Shown here in pieces: positions 23,828-36,169 of a stretch of DNA of 64,000 bases (its first letter is position 1; each line of letters opens with the position of its first letter). Source of the stretch: Neoceratodus forsteri. Lineage: Eukaryota > Chordata > Ceratodontiformes > Ceratodontidae. The notes beneath the pieces are model-generated. The model did not search any database. It was not told the origin of the DNA and was given only the letters and a program-made list of their open reading frames with translations. The position numbers and the translations under genes were made by a program. The stretch lies in assembly GCA_016271365.2 (NCBI GenBank), contig CM057453.1, positions 1,092,544,001 to 1,092,608,000 on the forward strand, read 5' to 3'.

Positions 23828-24928
23828 TCAGTCAGTTGGAGCGGCATGGGTCGAGGGGGTTTGTCTAGTACAGAGGCAGGTGGAGGCCATTTTGAGAAAG
23901 CCCCAGAGGGAGGCATTAAAGCACTGGTGGGAGGGAGAGAAACAAGTGCTTGATGGAAGGGAGTTCCACAACCTGGGTGCATACGCGGCGAAGGCCCACT
24001 CTCCCATTTGAGTGCGAGTCTTTGGAACCAAGAAAACATGAGTGTCACTGGATCTCAGATGGTAGGAGGAAGTAGCTGGAATGAGGGATTCAGCGAGGAT
24101 TAAGTGGGTGGCAGATCTGTCAACACTGTCTATGAAGTTGCCCACGACATAGGAGCAGTGCATTTCTGGTGGAAGCCATTCAAGCCGGGAGTAGAGCTCA
24201 CAGTGGTGGGTGAGGCGGGGGGCTGAGAGCGCAAAGCGACATCCACTGTTGTACACTGTGTCCCATTTTGCTAGACTAGTTTTTGCAATGTGGGCGAAGG
24301 TGACTAGTCCATAGCAGAGCGTAGGTAGGAGGACTCCCGTGGCTAAGGTGAGACAGGCAGCTGGGGTGAGACAGCTTTTTGCTCTGTATGCAAGGCCCAA
24401 CTTGCAGTTTGAGGCCCTACATGTATTACGTATATGCAGGTTCAGATTCAGTTGTGGGTCAAGAGTCATCCCCAGGTACTTGACAGAATCTGCAACTTGC
24501 AGTAGGGACCCATCGGCCCCTGAGATCTGTAGTGGGTCCGGGACAGCTTTTGTCTTGGCTGTTGAGCCAAAGAGCATGGCCTGCATCTTCTGCAGGTTAA
24601 TCATAAACTTATGGTCCTGTAGCCAGGTTTGGATTTGGTTGAAGTCTGAGTTTAGTTTGGTGTTGATGGTAGAGATGTCCCAGGAGCTGGTCATGATGAC
24701 TAGGTCATCTGCATACAATGTTGAGCACCCATGAGCTGGGGCTGAGGGTAGCTCATTTATGAAGAGGGAGAACAGGTGAGGCTCTAGGACAGAGCCCTGG
24801 GGGGCTCCGCAGTTTACCTGAGCAGGCTCAGACAGGGCCTTGTTGAACTTGGTGTGCCTGCCAGAGAGGTAATTATTGATCCAGGCAAGGCCGGGGAGGA
24901 GAAGCCAAGGGACAGGAGAGAGGAGCAC
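23828..24928 (-). pseudogene. LINE reverse transcriptase, C-terminal two thirds
   Basis: The longest LINE frame here is 366 residues. It contains WINNYLSGR, CGAPQGSVLEPHLFSLFINEL, the catalytic LYADDLVIM, FMINLQKMQAMLFG and SVKYLGMTLD, then a C-terminal region with RLEWLP and APRLWNSLPS. The active-site Asp pair is present. The N-terminal RT blocks lie in a different frame (24,814-25,023), so the enzyme is not complete. Confidence 0.75.
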
Positions 24929-25949
24929 AGTAGTGCATGGTCAACCCGGTCGAAGGCTTTTGAGAGATCCTCGAACATGGCCCCGGTCAGTTTGCGTTGG
25001 TCAGCAGCAGCAGACCTGATCACAGAGGTAACAACTGCTAGGGCAGTGGAGGTGCTGTTCCCTTTTTTGAACCCATGCTGTGCAGGGAGAGTAGGTTATG
25101 GGTCTATAGGTAATGGGTGAGCTGTGAGGCGACTACCTTTTCTAGAGGTTTGCTGATCGCTGACAGGATCGCTATAGGGCAGTAGTTCTTTGGGTCTTTT
25201 GGGTCACCTTGTTTGGGAACAGGGATGACTTTGGCCATCTTTCAGACATCCAGGACTATTCCCGAGGTTAGAGATGCATTGAAGACGTGGGCGATGGGTC
25301 GGGCTAGAACAGATGCCCCTAGCCTAAGATGCTTGGGCTCAAGGCACCAGTGTGGGGGGAGAGGCCGGCAAGGAGCTTTTGGGTCTCCATGTCATAGATG
25401 ACCTTGAGGTAAAAGGGCAGGTGGGGGGGTTATCCCACTGGGTGGAGGGGCCCGATCCTTGGGGTCATGAGGCTGTCTGGGGAGAGCTGGCACGTTAGCG
25501 AACAGGGAGTTAAAGACATTGGCAATTGTGAGGGAGTTGTTACAGTTTACCCCGCCAATGTGCGTATCAGTGACCTGAGCTCTGGCGGACTCCCCAACCA
25601 TGTTCTTAATGTTCTGCCAGAATCTCCTCAGGTTTCTGGCTGTGAAGAGCAGGGCAGATTGACAGAACTCACTTTTTGCAGAGTGGATGGCTCTCTTGCA
25701 TGAGTTCCTCAGCTGTCTGTTCTCATGGAGGTCTGTACTGGACAGGGAGTTCTTATATCTCGCCCAGCATTTATCCCTTTGTTTCATGACAGAAAAAAGG
25801 CCTCCATGGAGCCACTTTGTGACAGTGCCCCTCGCTCTCCTTTTTGTGAGAGGGGCATGTTTGTTTTACAGTGGGGTATAGACATTTAGGAAGTTGTCAA
25901 GGGCCTTAGAGGGGTCATTTATGGCAGTGACCTGAGACCAGTCAGTGTG

Positions 25950-26660
25950 TCACAAGTCAGCAAGGTAGTCTCCAATGTTGAGTTTGGAGTAGTCCCTCAT
26001 TTGGATCACCTTGCAGGGGATTTTGGGAGGGGAGTTGTCCCGTATATAGCAGGTGGGAGAGTGATCCGATATAGCATCAGGGAGAACACCACAGAAGAAA
26101 ATTTTCTCTGGTCTGTTGCTCAGCACCCAGTCAATGAGGGAACCCTTGTCTCCACGTGAGGAGGGCCTTGTGGGTTCAGAGATGAGCTGGCTGAGGGTGA
26201 AACCAGCCAACAGAGGCTCGTATTGCTGAATGTTGCAGCCTACCCAGTTGAGGTTGAAGTCTCCTAGGACTAGTAACTCATTCAAGCCAACCATTGGGCT
26301 AAGGCTATCAAGGAGGGAGGTGAGCCCTGGCACTCCACCCTTAGGGGGGTTGTAGGCACAGATCAGGTGTACCTTTTTGGTGTTTCCTAGCAGGAGGAGG
26401 GCGTGCAGGAAGACACAAAAATGTGATGGGGATGGCGTGTGTCCTATGACGGAGACGTTTAATTGTGTCTTATAGTACAGGAGTACTGCATCCCCTCTCT
26501 TGTTCTCTGCCCTGTCTTGCCTAATAAGGCTGTAGCCCAGGAGGGCACATACAGAGTCAAGAGTGTGTGACTTAAGCCAGGTCTCCGTGACCCCCATAAT
26601 GTCAGGGTTATAATATGCCACCCATGCTGTCAGCAAGGTTGGGTAGCAGGCTGCGTACAT
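25950..26660 (-). pseudogene. LINE endonuclease (APE-type) domain
   Basis: The 236-residue frame has the APE endonuclease motifs in order: VTETWLKS, a GDAVLLYY block, LLVLGDFNLNWVG, DWVLSN and ISDHSPTCYI. This enzyme nicks target DNA for target-primed reverse transcription. The domain is open, but the following linker and RT are in other frames. Confidence 0.75.
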
Positions 26661-27589
26661 TTAGGTGCACCAATCTCAAGCCTTTGGCAGATATCCAGGC
26701 GGGGGGAGGTTTCGGAGAGGGACTTGCACCCAGCGAACCATGATTTTGGGCTGGGGCCCCAGCCTGGCTGTGGAGCATGGGGCAACCTCTCAGCGGCAGC
26801 ATCCTATCTGTCCTCAGTGGGGAAGGGGGATGGTAGCCGAGGCAAAATTAGTCCTGTGGGATTCACAAGGCGCGGGGGTGTTGTGGTAATCACCCTTGGG
26901 CAGTCTACTCAGGGCTACAGTGCAGGCACTGGCTCCACAGGAGGGTTAACTTAGTGGGTGGTAGGTTTCAGTACTCTGGGACAGGTATCCCCAGCAGATT
27001 GACCTAGTTCCCAGCTATACAAAATAGGTTGCTGCTTCAGGCTTTAGGGATTACAGTGCATGCCCATGTGAAATTAATTGACTCTAAATATTGGGACCAC
27101 AGAATAGCAAGCTGTACCTGGTTCTAGAAATTGCTAATCATGCACTGGTTACACTGACGGTAAATTCGTTACAAGCTGTCTCTAGTAAGGACAGTATTTA
27201 GTTACTAGCTATCTTAGTAGAGACAGGATACGGGCCACACATGTACAACTGTGAGGGTACTATCAGTGCACCAGCAAGCTTGGCACTGTACCAACCTGGG
27301 AGGAGAATGCCTTGTCAAGTGGCACCAGCTAGTGGACATTTAAGGAGAGGCGGGAACGGGGTTGGGGGTGGGGCTAAAATTTCCCGTTTCAGCAAGCAGC
27401 CCCACATCCCGATGCGAAGCCCCAAAAGTCAACTGTTTGATTAAAACTATTTTTCTTTCAAAGAACAGTCCAGTCCCGTTGTAGCCAGGGGAAGTCCGCC
27501 CGACCACAGCAATCAGGCAGCGCCTCGATAACCCTGAAGTCCCTCACAGTCAGTAGCAGATGGGGGGGACCCACTGTGGAAGGGTCTAC

Positions 27590-28020
27590 CTCACCTCTCT
27601 TGGTCCCTCACAGCAGTCAGGAGATTGCCGAGATCTACGTGGCAACCACCTGGTCTTCAGTTCAAACATTCTCTAAACACTGCAAGTTAGATACCTGAAG
27701 TGAAATCAGCCTTTGGTGGTTTAGTTCTTCAGTCTGTGTTAACCCTCTTCCTCCTTGCCCCATCCAGATGACTTCTGACACTGCTTCTTAATCACCCAGT
27801 AGCTACAGCTTAGAGTGCTGTAAAAAAGGTGCAATTGATAATGACTGTTTACTCACCTGGTAAAGGTGATTATGGGAGTACCTTTTTACAGCACTCTGCA
27901 TCCCATGGCAAATTATCTTACATCTGCGGTACTGTGTATGATGATACCATTTCTACCTGCATAAAAGATGTCCTGCTACGTATGGAACCATGCTTTCTCT
28001 TTTGTTGTTTACTTTTTGAT
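27590..28020 (+). mobile_element. 3' end of a third-type DIRS element
   Basis: The plus strand encodes EIYVATTWSSVQTFSKHCKLD, matching the last block of DIRS recombinases (ATWSSIYTFTKHYSLN in DIRS-3). The catalytic Tyr is Cys (TGC at 27,681-27,683). About 130 bases later lies an inverted pair, AGAGTGCTGTAAAAAAGGT (27,812-27,830) and ACCTTTTTACAGCACTCT (27,880-27,897). Between them is TTTACTCACCTGGTAAAGGTGA, similar in form to the DIRS-1/2 terminal core. Confidence 0.6.
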
Positions 28021-28690
28021 CATATGTAATTAAAATCTATAGAATCCGTGCTTCTCCTGTCTCTTTTCTTTTATTTTCCAATGCTCATGCCTTCTTCATT
28101 TCAGTCCTGTGTTGCATTAACAACATTCGATTTCAGTTCAGAAAGCTTGCAAAGTTTCCTACTGAGGAAAGAGCCAACGGGAAGGGAAGGGGTTGGATCG
28201 GATTCCAAACTTGAATGTTTGTGCATCACCTATGAGAAGACCCTTCTAATACCCAGTAGTTACCCATCTGTTGTTTTTGCTTTATTGTCTTGAGCGGTCA
28301 AGAGGAGCTAATTTTTCCAGAGGAGAAATGCCCCCTGCCTGCATTGCCCTCACTGAACAGCAGAGGCCTACTGTACTGTGTGCTGCCACCCCCACCCCTC
28401 ACCTAATTAGTTATTTGGCGTAGTCTCCTCCCCCTACCTGTTTGATACCTTGGCTTCCCCTCTATCTAAATACAGCTCACATCTCCCCCAATTGTTTAGT
28501 TTATGCTTCCGCCCTATCTGGGTGGTGCCTGCATTCCTTTAATGGTTTAATTTAGGGGAATCCCACATTCCCCCTTTTTTTATTCATTTTGGGCCCCCTC
28601 CCCTTGTGGGTGAAATTTTCATCCCTTATCATTTTTAATCGGCTACCTCTCAACCAGGGTGAAGCTAGCACTTCCCACCCTTTAAACTGG
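28021..28690. other. Unassigned intronic stretch
   Basis: No gene recognised. Pyrimidine-rich low-complexity segments occur near 28,555-28,600. Confidence 0.5.
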
Positions 28691-30299
28691 CAGAGTTCAG
28701 GGCAACAACTACTAGCTGTCCCTCCATTATGCTGTTCCTAACCCTATCATTCCTCTCCCTCATATTTACCCTTTCTGCCCTCCCCTTCCCCCTACTGCTT
28801 ATCCTTGCTTCCCCCCTCCATCTCCCCCCAAACCATACCCACCTTCCCTTCTCCAGCCTCTCCGCCCTATCCCATTCCTTCTGGCATCCTGACTGCAGTT
28901 TCCTCCCTTCTCCTTGGCTTCACCTTGAAGACCTCAGGGACCTCCTTCCCTCTCACCCTCCTTGCATCCCACTTCCCTACCCTCTCCATAAAAGAGTCAC
29001 AGCTCCCGTAAGCTCATCTCCTTGTTGCTTATAGTTGTAAGGGATATTCAGCTCAATCCCAGACATGAAAGTTATCTCCCTCTCATCTGCCCAAAGGACT
29101 GAGATTGACTCATGTCAATCTCTGAAGCCCCCTTTCCAATCTTGACCAGTTGCTACCTCTCATGATTAATCACAAGTGTGATGTACTGGTGATCTTGGAG
29201 TCTTGGCTCTCTCCCAGGATGTCTAATACCTCTGTTGCCACCATCGGGTTAACAATCATCCAGCAGGATCGCACAAAGAGGGGTAGAGGAGTTGCAATCT
29301 ACTTTTCCTCTAGCATCCAGTTCAAGCCTGTGCTCTCTATCACCTCCCCCTCTGTCTATGAGTTACTCTTCCTCATCTTTGGTCACTGAGCGCCTCACCA
29401 CCATCTCATCCATTGCCTCCTCTGGTGAGTCACTCATTCTCAGTGATTTTAACCTCAAGTGGCTCTTCCCCTCTCTAAATAAATTATACCAAAACATAAA
29501 GTCCCTCCAAAGTTCCCAACTAATCACAGACCACACTCAGCACAATCATAACTTCCTCAATCACTTCCTCCACTTCTGAGTCCTATGTTCCCATCCTCAC
29601 TGTATCATGGATGCTGATGTCGATGCCCTCAGTGACCACTATATGGTCTACTATGTGTTTAAGACCCATCACAACAAACCTCCCCCTAAATTCATCCATA
29701 TCCAGTCTTTCAAGTTGCTGGACTTGTTCTCCCTCCATGCTCACCTTGTGGCTACTGACTGGAATCCCATCTCAACAGCCAGCAACATAACTCCAAATTC
29801 ATGAAAGTCTGAAATCACAATGTCCCCTTAGAAAAAACAGGGTCTACCTCCCATGGATCTCAGCAAAACTGCTGGCTTGCCTCAGTATGTGAGACCTCGC
29901 CTGGTGGACCCACAAGTCCACTTGCTCCCCTGCTGACTTAATCAAGTACGAGACCCTTAGCAATGTCTATACCAGTACTACCAGGCTTGCGAAGTCTGAA
30001 TACTTCACATCCTCACTCCAGAACAATCTAAACCACCCATCCAAGTTCTGGAAGGTTATCCATGCCCTTTTCTCCCTACTGACCTTTGCCACTACTCCTG
30101 TCCTCCAGGTGGGTGGCACTCCTATCTCAGACCTCTCTAAAATTACCTCAGCTTTTAACTTCTTCACCCCTTGTGCCCACTCCCTCTCTTCCCACTCATG
30201 CCACGCCCCCCCCCCGATCCCTTCTCCTTCTGGCCTACCACTCACACAGCATCTGTAGGCTCAATTCTGGTCCACTTGCCAGAGGATTCCGACACAAAA

Positions 30300-31733
30300 T
30301 GTTAGAAGGTATGCATACTTTAGTCTAACCAGCAATAAACATGCTCTGAGGAGCTGTCCTGAAAGACTTATTTCAAAAGACATTCTTCAGGCCTTCCAGC
30401 TTAAAGAACCTTGATGAATGTTGACCGGACATACTTGGCTTAAATGAACTTATGAACTGTGTTAAGAGCTTGATAAGTGAATACTTATTTTAAAAAACTA
30501 CAATTCAGCATTAACCCTGTCACAGGACTCAGATGACAGATTGCAATCATCCCAGACACTCCAGCCAGTTCACCCTATGAAAAAGTTTCTCTAAGACAAC
30601 CACAACCCTCTGTCACCAAAGACCATCCGCTACTACAAATCGCAGCCTTCTAACCACAAGTTACAAAACTTCCAAACACTCTGTCCGAAGCATGCGCAGT
30701 GCAATGTCTTGTGGTCATGAATCTATTAATTGCTGTCTTGTGGTTAGATCAAGAGTATAATGGTATGAATATGCTGACTGAGGTCCTATGGTCAGAAAAC
30801 CCCAGTAAGTAGACTCCAAGACCTTCCAATCAAACAAGGATATCTGCCTGGAGATCCAGCTAGGCCAATGAGAGATTGGCAAGTATTTGTTGCTAAACCA
30901 ATGGGAGACACCACATTATCTGCAATGGAACAGCCTTGCATAAAAGGAGGGTGCTGAGAGACAAAAAGCTGTATACCGATCTGGCTTCATATCTCAGCTA
31001 TACTCTCTCTTCTCTAAAAGAGACATCATCTATACTTCACTCTTTGACTCTAAGACTGACATTTCCCTAATTCTGCAAAAGGCTTTGGCTAATGCCAAAG
31101 AGAGAAGAGCACATTAAAAGCTCCAACATTATATTAACTTTGTTCAAATTAATTTTACATCAGGCTTCAGAAGAAGAAAAGGACTTCAAAACCAAGGAAG
31201 CAAGAAAAGACACCGCTCATCCAGTCTCCAAGGAAAATTTAATCTCTGGACGAAAGGGAGAGAAGGAAAAAGAGCTTGAAGGACTGGGCTGAGTATATCT
31301 AAAGACTTTTAAGGTGTTCACTTAATGTGTGTCTTTTGAAAATCAGGGTTCCATGCATGCATAAGAATAAAATGAAATACAGTGCTGTTTAAAGCTTGCA
31401 AAGATTATTTGTTCCTAAAGAACTGTACACATGTGTTAACTGAAATGGTTCTTGAGAGAACCCTGCCTTAGACCCAGAAAAATGGGGACAGATTATGGCT
31501 ACAGTTATATATATATATATATAAAGATTACCAGTGTGTAGTTGTAGAAACACACAACAGACTGAGTATACTCCAAGATCCCAGGATTATATGGAATGTT
31601 ATTGTGTTTATGTTGTCTGTGATATTAGAAAATAAACTGCTTTGACTGCAATTCATATCTAAGTGAAGTGTGACGTCTTGGTTCTTGCCACCACACAACT
31701 GATGAGTGCAATTCATAGTATACCTTCCTAACA
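30300..31733 (+). repeat. Putative long 5' LTR
   Basis: The 1.43 kb block starts TGTTAG and ends CTAACA. It contains two CCAAT boxes (about 30,873 and 30,898), a TATA-type CATAAAAGG (30,939-30,947) and polyadenylation signals AATAAA at 31,366 and 31,630. This is the order expected for an LTR with U3, R and U5. No clear tRNA primer site follows, which is odd. Confidence 0.5.
30869..30950 (+). promoter_or_regulatory. LTR promoter: two CCAAT boxes and a TATA box
   Basis: GGCCAATGAG and AACCAATGGG lie about 40-70 bases upstream of GCATAAAAGG. Spacing is suited to RNA polymerase II initiation near 30,970. Confidence 0.45.
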
Positions 31734-32281
31734 AACAGACAAAAGAGAATTTGTACAGATACCAAAAAGTTAATTACTAGCAATTGCACTCACATGTATT
31801 AGCGTCTCTGGGTGGGCCTGAGGTTTATGCTAATCTTAGCTACGTCAAGATCAACTTGTTATGAATTGTAGTTGAAGTTTTTCTGATTTATGTTAAAAAG
31901 CATGAAAGATTAGCCGCTAACTAAAAACACTGATATGTTTTGGGGCCGCTAGCAAAAAGACTGTGTTGAGAATTACTTCCTGTTTTCAGCCCAAAACAAA
32001 TTTCACATCATTTTCAAGCAGACCTGTAAAAAAAGGAAGTAATTATATCTCGACTGTTTCAGAGTAAAGAGAATTTAAAGAAACAGAAGTACCCTTTTTG
32101 TGTGCCTTTGTTTCTTTCTCTCTCTCCTCTGCACACAGTTAAAAGATATAAACATGTTTTCATCAGGACTCTTCCCAGGGGATCAAGATGATGCGCCCCA
32201 CTACTTTTCCCCATAAATAATCCCCGGGAAGAGGAGGCAAAAGATAATCTGCCTGCTCTAGAAACACCTTTTGAATATCCA

Positions 32282-32536
32282 GTGGAAACTCTTTCTGCTA
32301 TTCAGAAAGAAAGAAATGCATTTTACCATGAAGCAATTTTTGACCAAAAGATTCCCTTAGACTGCATACCAGGTAATAAACTACAATGTGCAGAACTTGA
32401 TGACTATTTAACTAAACTATCTGATGAGGCTAAAACCAGATTAAAGAAGACACAATTAAACCCTACATTGATAGGATATGCATTATACCTGCAGCACAGG
32501 ATCTGCCACCAGTTTCAGTTCAGTTTTATTTTCTAG
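32282..32536 (+). pseudogene. Unrecognised 84-residue frame in the LTR element
   Basis: The frame is charged and lacks a known motif that I can name. It lies after a pyrimidine tract and could be a remnant of the element's structural gene. No function is assigned. Confidence 0.3.
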
Positions 32537-32584
32537 AAAATGGGCAAAGCTATCTGAGCCATCTGATTGGCTTAGGCACTTCTC

Positions 32585-32620
32585 TAGGTGGGCATCTATC
32601 AGACAATAGATGCCCACCTA
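32585..32620. repeat. Perfect 15-base hairpin
   Basis: TAGGTGGGCATCTAT (32,585-32,599), a six-base loop and the exact complement (32,606-32,620). No T-run of terminator type follows. Role unknown. Confidence 0.6.
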
Positions 32621-33681
32621 ATAAAAGGGCCAGCCTAGCCTGCCCCATCACCAGAATATGGTGCCCAGCCAGCTCTCTAATTGGCTGATACCCCTTATTT
32701 TAAATTCAAATTCCGCCATTTTTTTCTATCGCTTAGTGGGTGACTTTCAAACAAACCCCACTCTCCCTTACCGAGTCTGTCTCAATTTACAATTAATAAA
32801 TAATACAAATAACATTTTAAAACTGCCTACTCTTTCAATGCAGCTATTTCAAATGGGAACTCCATCTCCTCCTACTTGTGCTAGACACATTGCTGCTCCC
32901 AGCTCATGAACCAACACGGAAGTGTTGACCAAGAAATGGCAACTACGTGCGAGCAAGCGCGAAGTCACCAGAGCCAATGTACTCGGATCAGACACTTCTG
33001 TATGGTAAAAGAAGTTCATAGTATTCACGATCTCTGCCCCTTCCCCTCTTTACTCATAATCTCCATAACCACCCCTACCCCAGAGCTGCTGCTGCACATA
33101 ATTTCAAACAGACTTCACATTTCAGATGCTAACTGAAAAAGAGGAAGTCAGTCTCAGAATACAGCACACGCCTCATCCGCTGCAGATCAGAAGCTCGTTC
33201 ATTTTTTTGTTTTAAAACATTTTTCTGTTGTAAAAATCATTACCAGTCGGAATGTAGCTCGTGCATAACTCCATACCCTTACTAACTAAACTGCCCAGCC
33301 TCTGCTTCTTTGCTCTTTTCTAAACCAGCGGCTTTTCTCCTGTCTGCACGCTTACTTCCCCCACTCGTCTGCTCTGACCTGTCTTCTTTTTCTGTACTAC
33401 CCACTCCCAGCATTTGCTTATTTTAAAAACAGGTTTTTAACATACTGTTGTGAACTGCAGTACAGTTCATTAAAGCCCCATACAGCTTGGTTTCTTCTAC
33501 ACCAAGCTCATGCAGCATCACATGCCAGTGGCACAAATTAGTCAGAAAACAGTACCCTATACTGCAGGGACTACTTTGCATAATACAACTTCTATCCATA
33601 AAAATGAACTATTCTCAGTATTTTTAAAATTAATGGAGCACCTTTTTTCTAATATTTAGCCTACATTCCATTTTCTAAGCA

Positions 33682-33825
33682 CAATAATACCCTCCAGGGT
33701 GGGTGGTATGGGCTATACCAGACCTTCCAGGGGCTATAAGGCCCTCCGCCTGCGGCGTCGGGCCTCATTACACCCCTGGGCGGTCCGGTATAGCCCAATA
33801 CCGCCCACCCAGTTGGGTATTATTG
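33682..33825. repeat. 144-bp near-perfect palindrome
   Basis: CAATAATACCC at the left end faces GGGTATTATTG at the right, and pairing continues through GGGTGGGTGGTAT/GGGCTATACC and CCAGGGG to a GC-rich centre (GCCTGCGGCGTC). No coding content. It looks like a MITE or foldback element inside the LTR element; no clear target duplication is visible. Confidence 0.6.
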
Positions 33826-33954
33826 CTTGTATATTTCACCAGGATAAGACACTAGGCAAAGCCTGTTTTCAGGGCTGTCCTGCCACCAGGAAGTGCAAAG
33901 CAGATTACACACCTTAGGGGAGCTTAGTCTTAGGCTTGAGCAAGGCAGGAAAGA

Positions 33955-34340
33955 CCAGGCTATGAAGATTCAGACTTTAGAACTTGAATTAGATTCAGAG
34001 ACAGCAAAATATTAGGGACTTCTTAAAATAAATGAGGCCGACATAGACAATCTAAGAGCAACCAACCAAAGATTAACAGAAGAGGTTGGGGATTTAAAAC
34101 AGCAAATTATTCCAGGGCCTAGCAAAGTTAGAGACTTGCAACAACAAATAAAGACCATGCAAGCTAAAATGGTTGGACTTTGAGAAGAAAAAGATGAGGG
34201 TCAGGGAAAAGTAGGGGAAGCCTTAATACAAATGAAAGCCACCAAGCAATTTCTCAGGGAGCCGAGGAACAGTTGGAGGAGGCACACCAGGAGATAAATA
34301 GAATTCATAAAGCATTTACTGAGTCTCTTGATATATATCG
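33955..34340 (+). pseudogene. Coiled-coil-like remnant in the LTR element
   Basis: A broken plus-strand frame carries heptad-like residues (IDNLRATNQRLTEEVGDLKQ; VRDLQQQIKTMQ), with in-frame stops. The character resembles the coiled-coil Gag of the provirus at 38.4-39.9 kb, suggesting related elements. Confidence 0.4.
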
Positions 34341-35013
34341 TATAGTACATGTGCTTGAAATAGCAAAGTGTGGCAGACACCTGTTTGTCAATCTGAGAGG
34401 AAAAGAATTGTTCTTACATGGACCTATGCATTGAAGCTACATCAAAGACAAACTACTTGTATGAATTAATACACTTTAGATTTATTTTATATCCACCAAA
34501 CAAACAACCCAGTGTTATATAGCTAGAAAAAAAACACAGAGTTTTGATGAGAAAGAACTAACAGCTGTGAGCCAATTTCTCAAATGCATACTACTTCAAT
34601 TCAGCACTGAAATCAAATGATCAGCTTTTTAGAAGAACAAAATGATAGATTTTCAGTCAATTCATCTAAACACATACCAGAGACTGAGTTAGTAAAAGCA
34701 CTGGACAGCAAACAATTAACTCTACAGAATGCTCTAATTAGGAAGTTTACAGCTCTTCAGTCAAGCAGGGACTTGCACTGCTGAAGCAGTAGCTTACTCC
34801 AATATGATGTCATCACTCTCCAAGGCTGTCAGAGGGACAGAAACAGCCTGTTTCCAGTTAGTGCAGAATGAGTTAACAAATGCTGATTTAAAGAAAACCA
34901 CAAACCCAAATAGCATGACATTTTCAGGAAACATTACTCATGACACAGGGACTTGAATTCAGGCTTTTTTTTGACAATGTGTAAAATGGTTACCATTGAT
35001 CTTTAAGGCTATA

Positions 35014-35293
35014 TATAAAGATTACCAGTGAGTAATTGTAGAAACACACAACAAACTGAGTCTACTCAGGGATCCCAGGACTATACAGAATGTCATTATA
35101 TTTATGTTGTCTGTGGCATTAGAAAATAAACTGCTTTGATTGCAGTTCATATCCAAGAGAAGTGTGACGTCTCAGTCCTTGCCACCACACAACTGATGAG
35201 TGCAATTAATAGTATACCTTCCTAACAAACAGCCAAAAGAGAATTTGTACAGAGACCAAACAGTTAAGTTACTAGTAGTTGCACCCACATGTA
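35014..35293 (+). repeat. Second copy of the LTR 3' part plus about 65 bases
   Basis: Direct repeat of 31,519-31,798 with scattered substitutions. It includes the AATAAA and the CCTAACA end, then continues about 65 bases beyond that end. A 3' LTR should stop at its end, so either the true LTR boundary is ACATGTA (31,798/35,293) or this is a rearranged copy. Confidence 0.55.
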
Positions 35294-36169
35294 ACCTACC
35301 ACTCATGCAGCATCCTTTAAGGTCCTCTTAGCTGTAAATCTCCATAAGGATATGAGCTCTTATGATCTTGATCCAAAACCCCTGCATCTCTCCACTAATG
35401 CCTTTACTCTCCCTATTACCTACCTTATCGATCTCTTCTTCTCCTTAGCGCCTGACTCTGTTACTTGGAAACAGGCTACCGTCATTCCTCTTCCCAAAGG
35501 GGGAAATTCCACCTCTCCTGGCAACTACCAACCTATGTTCCTCCTCTCCATCCCGGCTAAGCTCCAGGAGCACCTTCTTCTCTTCCAGCTCTCCCTTTCC
35601 TTGATTCATCATCCTTCTTCCTTTCCAGTCTGGTTTCAAGAAGTCTCACGTCACCTCCCTCCCTCCTTGGGCTCACTGACTCCATTATATGTGGTACAGA
35701 TCAGAGCCAGGTCATGTCTGCCATGCCTGTTGATTTGCCCAAAGGTTTCAGCACTGTTGCCCACCTCCTACTCCTGGATAAGCTTAAGGCTGTGGGGCTT
35801 TCTGCTCCTACCTTGAGGGCAGGTCTCAAGCTTCTCCATATTGGAGATTCCTTATTCCCCTATGCCCTATATGCTCAGGCGTGCCCCAAGGGTCCATCCT
35901 TGGCCCATTACTCTTCTCCATTTTCCTGCCGGACCCTCCCTATGTATCCTTTCATATGTATGCAAATGATGTGGTGCGCTTTGCCTCTGGCTCCTCTGCC
36001 TCAATCTCATGGCCAGGCTCCAACTGTACTTTACTAACATGCAGCACTGGTTGCTGGCAAATCAGCTGTCCCTCAATGCCAAGAAAACAGTCTCTATGAC
36101 CTCTGGCACTAGGCAGAGGATCACTAAGCTCACTTCTCTCCCCTCCTTCCATATCCTTGATTGCACAAT

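Larger units (their letters stand above)
23335..27480 (-). mobile_element. L2/CR1-group LINE with SINE-type 3' tail
   Basis: Minus strand: 5' region, HLNVRSLLPNL near 26,650, endonuclease 26,660-25,950 (GVTETWL, LLVLGDFNLNW, SDHSP), linker 25,787-25,392 (KQRDKCWARY), RT about 25,390-24,600 (EDLSKAFDRVDHALL, GAPQGSVLEPHLF, LYADDLVIM) and C-terminus to 23,828. It ends in CCTGAAAATAGGCA, CTTACCCGGTTAAC and (AAAT)n at about 23,375-23,460. RT motifs are intact locally but the ORF is split by stops and frame changes. Confidence 0.8.
30300..35293 (+). mobile_element. LTR-type element inserted in the LINE
   Basis: The left end TGTTAGAAGGTAT has its complement-type end TACCTTCCTAACA at 31,721-31,733 and again at 35,215-35,227, as expected for LTRs starting TG and ending CA. 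About 280 bases (31,519-31,798) recur at 35,014-35,293. The interior (31.8-35.0 kb) holds broken frames, including a coiled-coil-like stretch at 33,960-34,330, but I see no RT, protease or integrase. It is probably a decayed endogenous retrovirus-like or non-autonomous LTR element. The full 3' LTR is missing. Confidence 0.55.
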
